This document shows positions 60,470 to 64,000 of a stretch of 64,000 nucleotides of DNA, piece by piece. The notes under the pieces were generated by a model. The model saw only the letters and a list, made by a program, of their open reading frames with translations, searched no databases and had not been told where the DNA came from. Position 1 is the stretch's first letter. Each line of letters opens with the position of its first letter. A program made the translations under genes and the position numbers. Source of the stretch: Streptomyces griseorubiginosus. GTDB taxonomy: Bacteria; Actinomycetota; Actinomycetes; Streptomycetales; Streptomycetaceae. The DNA lies in the NCBI RefSeq assembly GCF_001514195.1, contig NZ_KQ948734.1, forward strand, positions 340,462 to 404,461, given 5' to 3'.

Positions 60470-61825
60470 TCAGCACAGCTGCACCGCCTCGCCCGTGCCC
60501 TCCGGCCAGGCCGTCAGGGGGGTGAAGCCCCGGTGGCCGCACTCGCCGAAGACCTTGACCGGGGCGCCGCCCGAGAGGGCGACCAGACGCCACAGGCCGG
60601 GGCGGGAGCGGGCGGTGGGGGTGAGGGGCAGCGCCGAGTCGCCGTCGGCGTCCGCCAGTTGCCAGGAGTCGCCGTCCGGGGCCGGTATCACCCGGTCCAG
60701 GGTCACGGGCACGGAGTCCAGCCAGGGGTCGTCCCGCAGCGCCTCGCCGTAACGGGCGGCCGCCTGGTCCGTCGACACTCCAGGTGGCCGGGTCGCCGAG
60801 GGCGCGGGCGGTGCGAACTGCTCGCCGAGGGCCGCGCGCAGCTGCCCCTTGCCGGGGTAGGCGGACACCTCGGCCTCCAGCTCCAGCCCCACCGGCAGCG
60901 CCAACTCGGGGGCGCGGCCCGCGGCACCGTACGAGAGGAGCAGCGCGGTGCGGCCCGAGTCCGTGCCGTGCAGCCAGATCCGGCGGGTCGTCAGGCGGGC
61001 GTCCGCGGTGTCGTACTGGGCGAGGACCAGCCAGCGGTCCCGGAGCGGCGGTCCGTCGGCCGAGGCGGGCAGCCCGATCCGGGACCGGACCGTCGACGCC
61101 AGCCCGTCCGGCAGCCGCTCGCGGCGCAGCCAGCCCTGGTCGAGGAGGTGAATGAGGGCGCACTCCTCCAGCAACCGCACCGGCCAGCCGGGACCGGACG
61201 ACGGGATCGCCCCCAACTCCCGCACCCGGGAGGCGAGCCCCGGCGCCTGCGCGTCGACCATGCGGGCCGCGGTCTCCTCCCACAGGCCGTACCCGGCCTG
61301 CTCCGCCCCCGCCAGACCGCCGCGCAGCAGGTCGGCCAGCCGCTGCTCCAACTCCGTGGCGCCCGCCGTGATCCGCACGGCCCGGCGCTCGGCCCTGCGC
61401 CGCGCCCCCTCCGGATCACCGGCGCCAGCGGCGGAACCGGCCGGTTCCGCCGTCCGCTTCTCCTGCGCCCGCTGCCTTCTCCCCTCTATCCACTGCCCCG
61501 CCCAGTCCGGTGCCGGCCCCGGTGGCACCGCACCCTCCCCGCCCGCCCAGAGCAGCAGCAGCCCGAGCGCGTGCTTGCACGGGAACTTGCGGCTCGGGCA
61601 ACTGCACTTGTACGCGGGCCCCGCCGCGTCCGCGAGGTCGATGACCGTCTGATACGGCTTGCTGCCGCTGCCCTTGCACAGCCCCCACACCGTCCCCTCC
61701 TCGGAACTGCCCGCCTCGGACCACGGACCGGCCGCGCCGAGTTTGCTTCCCGCTTTGCGTGAGGCGGCGTCAGGAGCCAGTGCCAGCACCTGATCCGCCG
61801 TCCAGCGCACCCCCTGCTGAGTCAT
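60470..61825 (-). CDS. SWIM zinc-finger protein
   Basis: 451 aa from ATG 61825, which lies seven bases after the promoter -10 and has no ribosome site, so translation is leaderless. The SWIM motif is CSCPSRKFPCKHALGLLLLW at about residues 75-94 (CxC-x7-CxH), a nucleic-acid or protein-binding zinc finger. The rest (~330 residues) is helical with no catalytic motif. In E. coli the relative YehQ carries the SWIM domain next to a MoxR ATPase. The divergent MoxR gene shares a symmetrical damage-type promoter pair. Role in DNA damage is inferred from that promoter. Confidence 0.87.
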   Translation of the reverse strand: MTQQGVRWTADQVLALAPDAASRKAGSKLGAAGPWSEAGSSEEGTVWGLCKGSGSKPYQTVIDLADAAGPAYKCSCPSRKFPCKHALGLLLLWAGGEGAVPPGPAPDWAGQWIEGRRQRAQEKRTAEPAGSAAGAGDPEGARRRAERRAVRITAGATELEQRLADLLRGGLAGAEQAGYGLWEETAARMVDAQAPGLASRVRELGAIPSSGPGWPVRLLEECALIHLLDQGWLRRERLPDGLASTVRSRIGLPASADGPPLRDRWLVLAQYDTADARLTTRRIWLHGTDSGRTALLLSYGAAGRAPELALPVGLELEAEVSAYPGKGQLRAALGEQFAPPAPSATRPPGVSTDQAAARYGEALRDDPWLDSVPVTLDRVIPAPDGDSWQLADADGDSALPLTPTARSRPGLWRLVALSGGAPVKVFGECGHRGFTPLTAWPEGTGEAVQLC

Positions 61826-61832
61826 GACACCG

Positions 61833-61855
61833 AAGGTAGATCCCCCCACTGACAA
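61833..61855 (-). promoter_or_regulatory. DNA-damage-type (PafBC) promoter of the SWIM gene
   Basis: Minus strand: TTGTCAGTG (61855-61847), 8 bases, TACCTT (61838-61833): an exact match to TTGTCRGTG-N8-TAnnnT. The transcript should begin at the ATG (61825). Confidence 0.85.
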
Positions 61856-61916
61856 TCGGCCTCGGACCGGCGGCCGTCCCGACCCCGCTGAGCGCGTTTC
61901 CGCAGGTCGGATCGCA

Positions 61917-61939
61917 TTGTCAGTGGCGTGGTGCACGGT
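61917..61939 (+). promoter_or_regulatory. DNA-damage-type (PafBC) promoter of the MoxR gene
   Basis: TTGTCAGTG (61917-61925), 8 bases, CACGGT (61934-61939). The upstream element is perfect, the -10 is weaker (CA instead of TA). It is the mirror image of 61846-61856, giving an 11-bp inverted repeat around the divergent start region. Confidence 0.7.
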
Positions 61940-61982
61940 TGGTGGCAGATCCGAACCGGCCGAGCTGGAGGGGGCCTCAGCC

Positions 61983-63113
61983 ATGACTGTGTCCGTTGAA
62001 CCGACGTCCGTGGAACCGAAGCAGGGAAAGCCGGCCGAGGCGTTGCGGCCGCATGCCGAGGAAGCCTTCGCCGATGAACTCGCCGCGCTCGCAGCGCAGG
62101 ACGACCGCCCGCGCCCGGCCCGCTGGAAGCTGTCTCCGTGGGCGGTGGCGACCTACCTGCTCGGCGGCATCCTGCCCGACGGCACGGTGATCACCCCGAA
62201 GTACGTCGGCCCGCGGCGCCTGGTCGAGGTCGCCGTCACCACCCTCGCCACCGACCGCGCCCTGCTCCTGCTGGGCGTGCCGGGCACCGCGAAGACCTGG
62301 GTCTCCGAGCACCTGGCAGCAGCGGTCAGCGGCGACTCCACGCTGCTCGTGCAGGGGACCGCGGGCACCCCGGAGGAGGCGATCCGGTACGGCTGGAACT
62401 ACGCCCAGCTGCTCGCCAACGGCCCGAGCCGCGACGCCCTCGTGCCCAGCCCGGTGATGCGGGCCATGGCGGAGGGGATGACGGCCCGGGTGGAGGAGCT
62501 CACGCGCATCCCGGCCGACGTGCAGGACTCGCTGATCACGATCCTGTCCGAGAAGACCCTGCCGATACCGGAGTTGGGCCAGGAGGTGCAGGCGGTCCGT
62601 GGCTTCAACCTCATCGCCACGGCAAACGACCGCGACCGCGGGGTCAACGAGCTCTCCAGCGCCCTGCGCCGCCGCTTCAACACGGTCGTGCTGCCGCTGC
62701 CGGAGAGCGTCGAGGCCGAGGTCGACATCGTCTCGCGCCGCGTCGACCAGATCGGCCGCTCCCTCGACCTGCCGGCCGCGCCCGACGGCATCGCGGAGAT
62801 CCGCCGGGTCGTCACCGTCTTCCGCGAGCTGCGCGACGGCGTGACCTCCGACGGCCGCACCAAGCTCAAGTCGCCCAGCGGCACGCTGTCGACCGCCGAG
62901 GCGATCTCGGTGGTCACCAACGGGCTCGCCCTCGCCGCCCACTTCGGCGACGGCGTCCTGCGGGCCGGCGACGTCGCCGCGGGCATCCTCGGCGCGGTCG
63001 TCCGCGACCCGGCGGCCGACCGGGTCATCTGGCAGGAGTACCTGGAGGCGGTCGTCCGGGAACGGGACGGCTGGAAGGACTTCTACCGGGCCTGCCGGGA
63101 GGTCAGTGCGTGA
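61983..63113 (+). CDS. MoxR-family AAA+ ATPase
   Basis: 376 aa from ATG 61983 with CTGGAGGGGG upstream. AAA+ core: Walker A GVPGTAKTWVSEHLA near residue 97, Walker B region VEELTRIPADVQDSLITILSE, sensor 1 NLIATANDRDRGVNELSSALRRRF with the arginine finger. MoxR ATPases act as chaperones, usually with a von Willebrand A partner. DUF5682 follows downstream, and the vWA gene would lie beyond the window. This belongs to the yehL-type branch of MoxR proteins. Transcribed from the damage-type promoter 45 bp upstream. Confidence 0.92.
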   Translation: MTVSVEPTSVEPKQGKPAEALRPHAEEAFADELAALAAQDDRPRPARWKLSPWAVATYLLGGILPDGTVITPKYVGPRRLVEVAVTTLATDRALLLLGVPGTAKTWVSEHLAAAVSGDSTLLVQGTAGTPEEAIRYGWNYAQLLANGPSRDALVPSPVMRAMAEGMTARVEELTRIPADVQDSLITILSEKTLPIPELGQEVQAVRGFNLIATANDRDRGVNELSSALRRRFNTVVLPLPESVEAEVDIVSRRVDQIGRSLDLPAAPDGIAEIRRVVTVFRELRDGVTSDGRTKLKSPSGTLSTAEAISVVTNGLALAAHFGDGVLRAGDVAAGILGAVVRDPAADRVIWQEYLEAVVRERDGWKDFYRACREVSA

Positions 63114-63276
63114 GCGGCCACCTGAGGCGGGGCGACCGCATGGGCGGCGGACGGGAACAGGGATGGGTGACAGCTCGGCGTCCGGGGGCCCGGGTTGCTG
63201 TCGGGGCGGACACGGGGTCATCGATGCGGGCCGGCTGTCGAGGGGCGCGGAACCAGCGGAACCAAGGGGGACGGTT

Positions 63277-63384
63277 GTGACGGACGTTGAGCGGTACGGC
63301 GACGCGGGCGGGGTCGAGCTGGTCGGTGAGGACGACTCCAAGTGGCCGCGGAGGGGCGGGGGTCGGCGTGACGGGAGTCGATGA
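63277..63384 (+). CDS. Possible small acidic ORF before the DUF5682 gene
   Basis: GTG 63277 has AAGGGGG six bases upstream. The 35-codon frame reaches TGA 63382-63384 and overlaps the predicted DUF5682 start. It is acidic (DVERYGDAGGVELVGEDDSK), with good third-position bias. It could be a real small protein or the true start of DUF5682 separated by a frameshift. Confidence 0.28.
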   Translation: MTDVERYGDAGGVELVGEDDSKWPRRGGGRRDGSR

Positions 63385-64000
63385 GAACGGCGGTGCGGAG
63401 GCACCCGGCTCGGGCGGAGGCGCGAGCGGGGACGGGGACCGGAGTATCGAGGGGGTGACTGCGGCCGTGGGCCATGAGAACGGCGATGGAAAGCGGACCG
63501 GTGGTGGGCGCGGCAGCCGGGGAGTCGGGTCCGGGCCGCTGCTGCTCGGGGTGCGGCATCACGGGCCCGGGTCTGCTCGCTCCGTGCGGGCGGCACTGGA
63601 CGCGGCGCTGCCCCGGGTGGTGCTCATCGAGGGACCACCCGAGGCCGACGCGCTGATCCCGCTGGCCGCGGAGGAGGACATGCGGCCACCGGTCGCCCTG
63701 CTCGCCCACGCCGTGGACGAACCCGGCCGCTCGGCGTTCTGGCCGCTCGCCGAGTTCTCCCCGGAGTGGGTGGCGATCCGCTGGGCCCTGGAGCACGACG
63801 TCCCGGCCCGCTTCATCGACCTGCCCGCCACGCACACGCTGGCCTGGGGGAGGGACGAGGGGGACGGGGGCCCCGCGGATGCCGGCCCGGCGGGAGACGA
63901 AGGGGCGGACGGGCCCGCGGATGAGGTGCCGGGGGTGGGGGAGTCCGAGGCGTCGGAGCCGGCGGCGACGGACGCCGTTCGGGTCGATCCGCTCGGTGTG
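63368..64000 (+). CDS. DUF5682 family protein (3' end outside window)
   Basis: Partial, 211 codons in the window. The frame was read from codon phase: GTG 63368 (GGAGGGG upstream) or GTG 63455. The diagnostic N-terminal block is LLLGVRHHGPGSARSVRAAL, followed by RVVLIEGPPEADALIPLAAE and MRPPVALLAHAVDEPGRSAFWPLAEFSPEWVAIRWALEHDVPARFIDLP. The His-His and Glu motifs resemble TraB/ChaN-like metal sites. After residue ~160 the sequence turns to an acidic Gly-rich linker. It is part of the MoxR/SWIM island and probably cotranscribed with moxR. Confidence 0.8.
   Translation, partial: MTGVDENGGAEAPGSGGGASGDGDRSIEGVTAAVGHENGDGKRTGGGRGSRGVGSGPLLLGVRHHGPGSARSVRAALDAALPRVVLIEGPPEADALIPLAAEEDMRPPVALLAHAVDEPGRSAFWPLAEFSPEWVAIRWALEHDVPARFIDLPATHTLAWGRDEGDGGPADAGPAGDEGADGPADEVPGVGESEASEPAATDAVRVDPLGV

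Noticed and set aside
60533..61762. 409-codon frame opposite the SWIM gene
   Set aside because: Antisense shadow; the SWIM CxC/CxH motif and promoter fix the minus strand.

Overview
The window is about 72% GC with strong G/C third-codon bias, GTG/TTG starts and many leaderless-looking promoters, so it comes from a Streptomyces chromosome. Gene order matches what I remember of the core region around groES-groEL1, whiD, bldM, guaB, guaA and pcrA in S. coelicolor. There is no tRNA, rRNA, insertion sequence, prophage or CRISPR array. It is core chromosome, with one locally atypical patch (about 24.6-25.3 kb).

Layout. 0-3.4 kb: tandem polysaccharide deacetylases, then the HrcA/CIRCE-controlled groES-groEL1 operon. 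3.4-8.2 kb: a SnoaL-like protein, an SDR and a LysR regulator, then three key regulators: WhiD, BldM (with a consensus sigma-BldN promoter) and a ShbA-type sigma factor. 8.4-11.1 kb: guaB and a guaB-like paralogue. 11.1-13.8 kb: a non-coding/small-ORF region with a duplicated ~104-bp unit, a membrane protein and a nucleotide-sugar dehydrogenase homologue that has lost its catalytic residues. 14-16.9 kb: glpD and a serine hydrolase. 17.2-30 kb: six Ser/Thr kinase-like genes in a row. Four look like active transmembrane kinases with related extracytoplasmic C-terminal domains. One is a pseudokinase split by a ~430-residue insert. One is soluble with a repeat-filled activation segment. 30-36 kb: succinate-semialdehyde dehydrogenase, GMC oxidoreductase, a sortase substrate and a single-pass membrane protein. 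36.6-40.2 kb: chorismate mutase behind an apparent attenuator, guaA, a pyridoxamine-phosphate-oxidase-like protein and a class II aldolase ending in a 22-bp tandem repeat. 40-47.5 kb: DUF4429/SHOCT and membrane proteins, DoxX, and a divergent PspC / PspC-histidine kinase / response regulator locus. 47.5-57.7 kb: two NlpC/P60 peptidoglycan hydrolases (the second behind a c-di-AMP riboswitch), membrane proteins, the UvrD/PcrA helicase, an M23 peptidase and a lipase. 58-64 kb: the small cobalamin-binding mutase subunit, then a divergent DUF5691-SWIM / MoxR-DUF5682 island.

Themes. (1) Development and envelope: whiD, bldM, shbA, kinases, wall hydrolases and sortase substrate. (2) Purine supply: guaB, the guaB paralogue and guaA. 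(3) DNA damage: pcrA and both arms of the MoxR/SWIM island carry promoters matching the TTGTCRGTG-N8-TAnnnT (RecA-independent, PafBC-type) motif. (4) RNA-level control: a c-di-AMP riboswitch with a Shine-Dalgarno hairpin, a leaderless leader peptide with an intrinsic terminator before chorismate mutase, and a hairpin between groES and groEL. The most novel signals are the damage-type promoters on the MoxR/SWIM island, the chorismate mutase attenuator, the degenerate enzymes (pseudokinase, dehydrogenase) and the small-ORF/repeat region at 11.4-11.7 kb.
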